A DNA stretch of 64,000 bases from Branchiostoma floridae (Eukaryota; Chordata; Leptocardii; Amphioxiformes; Branchiostomatidae). Under the pieces are notes generated by a model. It ran no database searches, was not told the origin of the DNA, and worked only from the letters and a program-made list of their open reading frames with translations. A program made the translations under genes and the position numbers. Below are positions 63,126 through 64,000 of this stretch, piece by piece; position 1 is the stretch's first letter, and every line of letters begins with the position of its first letter. The stretch lies in the NCBI RefSeq assembly GCF_000003815.2, contig NC_049991.1, positions 6,966,087-7,030,086 on the forward strand. Direction: 5' to 3'.

Positions 63126-64000
63126 AGACAATTTCAGTTGTCCAATAGGAACCGTTATAAGTTGTACCGTTATAACCGTGAATGTTGTTTTGTTTTGTAA
63201 CAGAGATTTGACTTCATTTTATTGTTAAAAGGATTTGCAGCGTGAGTTAAGATATTTGACTTCTATCATTCCTAAATCAGTTTTATTCTCTGGAATGCCA
63301 TCTTTTATCGATAGAAGTGCTCAGGATACCCCCGGGACCACTTAATTACATTGCTATTAACGTGATACCATATCTGTAAAGGTAAATGTATCTAATAGTA
63401 TTTGTAATTGTAAAACCGACTCAGACCGGTGAAGATGATAAATGCCATCTGTTAGTGACGGTATATACTAGTAACTAAACATAGCCGTCCATAGAGGCCA
63501 TAGCCGTCCATAGAGGCCTAAGAATCCCGATTTACGACTAAAAATATATGTCAATGCAGAAATATCCTTCAAGGAAAGTAATGGTCAAAATTTGCACATT
63601 AGAGTTAACTAGAATATACAGCTGTTAAAACTCAAACATTTTGCCATATGCGGGTGCAAAATTCTTTTTGCCCGCCCCTTAGTAAGGTTACTTTCTTGTA
63701 TTCATGTAACATTTTATTGACATATGTATATGAAGATTTTATCAAATTTGTGTTTCAGACTCTAGTGTGTATTTTTTTTTTAAAGTTTGTTGTTATTGAG
63801 AATTATTGTAAGTATAAAAGAAAAGATCGTGAGTTCAGACTTTGACCAAAGAGTACTTTTATAGCATAACGCTTGCCACAGTGCTATTTAGGACACGTCG
63901 GAAAAGGGCTGACAGTGCGAGTGTGAATAATGCAAAACCCCTTTGCCTTGCTATTTGCGCTGTACATAATTTAGAGTATAGTGTTTGCCCTCTCCTCCTA
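63126..64000. other. Right end of the window; no supported gene
   Basis: AT-rich sequence with the short duplication above. The 65-codon + ORF near 63,648 lacks splice or domain support. Confidence 0.4.
63480..63520 (+). repeat. Short tandem duplication
   Basis: CATAGCCGTCCATAGAGGC occurs twice in a row. Confidence 0.85.

Overview
The window is eukaryotic genomic DNA: AT-rich introns and spacers, GT-AG spliced exons that are richer in GC, TATA-box promoters, AATAAA signals, SINE and LINE pieces and several terminal-inverted-repeat (TIR) elements. The gene types and the many short non-autonomous elements suggest an invertebrate deuterostome, most likely an amphioxus (Branchiostoma). That is an inference; nothing in the window names the species.

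Layout. 1-12,300: two tandem cholinesterase/carboxylesterase-like genes on +. The first is only a 3' end (1-1356); the second is complete (6449-10607, 5 exons, 584 aa). Their spacers share duplicated segments, and both genes end in a 47-bp tandem repeat that contains the stop codon. 12,460-15,810: a small minus-strand gene with a TATA box, two noncoding exons and a secreted, peptide-like product with an unresolved reading frame. 17,948-20,809: a BTB-BACK-Kelch (KLHL-type) gene on +, 3 exons, 598 aa. 21,240-23,280: interspersed repeats, including a tRNA-derived SINE. 23,820-30,626: a TATA-driven gene for a von Willebrand factor A domain protein with a cysteine-rich tail, 11 coding exons, 312 aa. 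31,680-37,250 on -: an FAD-dependent polyamine (spermine/acetylpolyamine-type) oxidase, 4 coding exons, 480 aa. Its last intron carries a 5'-truncated LINE in antisense, and its first intron a 398-bp TIR element with a 9-bp target duplication.

37,900-44,200 is repeat-rich: a possible 61-aa secreted peptide, a TIR element nested inside a MITE, an 867-bp TIR element, and two orphan minus-strand exons that match in phase. 44,208-61,734: a long coiled-coil gene on + with about 19 exons and a Pro/Thr/Lys-rich tail; one junction (52,130 to 53,079) does not keep frame with the exons I can see. 61,735-64,000 is 3' UTR and repeats, including a Penelope-like tail with a hammerhead-like core.

These are ordinary neighbouring nuclear genes, not an operon. 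The linked biology is the tandem esterase pair. The less ordinary material is the peptide gene, the stop-codon repeat with local homogenisation, the VWA-cysteine gene and the transposon nest. Exon coordinates come from reading frames, splice consensus and phase agreement only; no transcript data were available.
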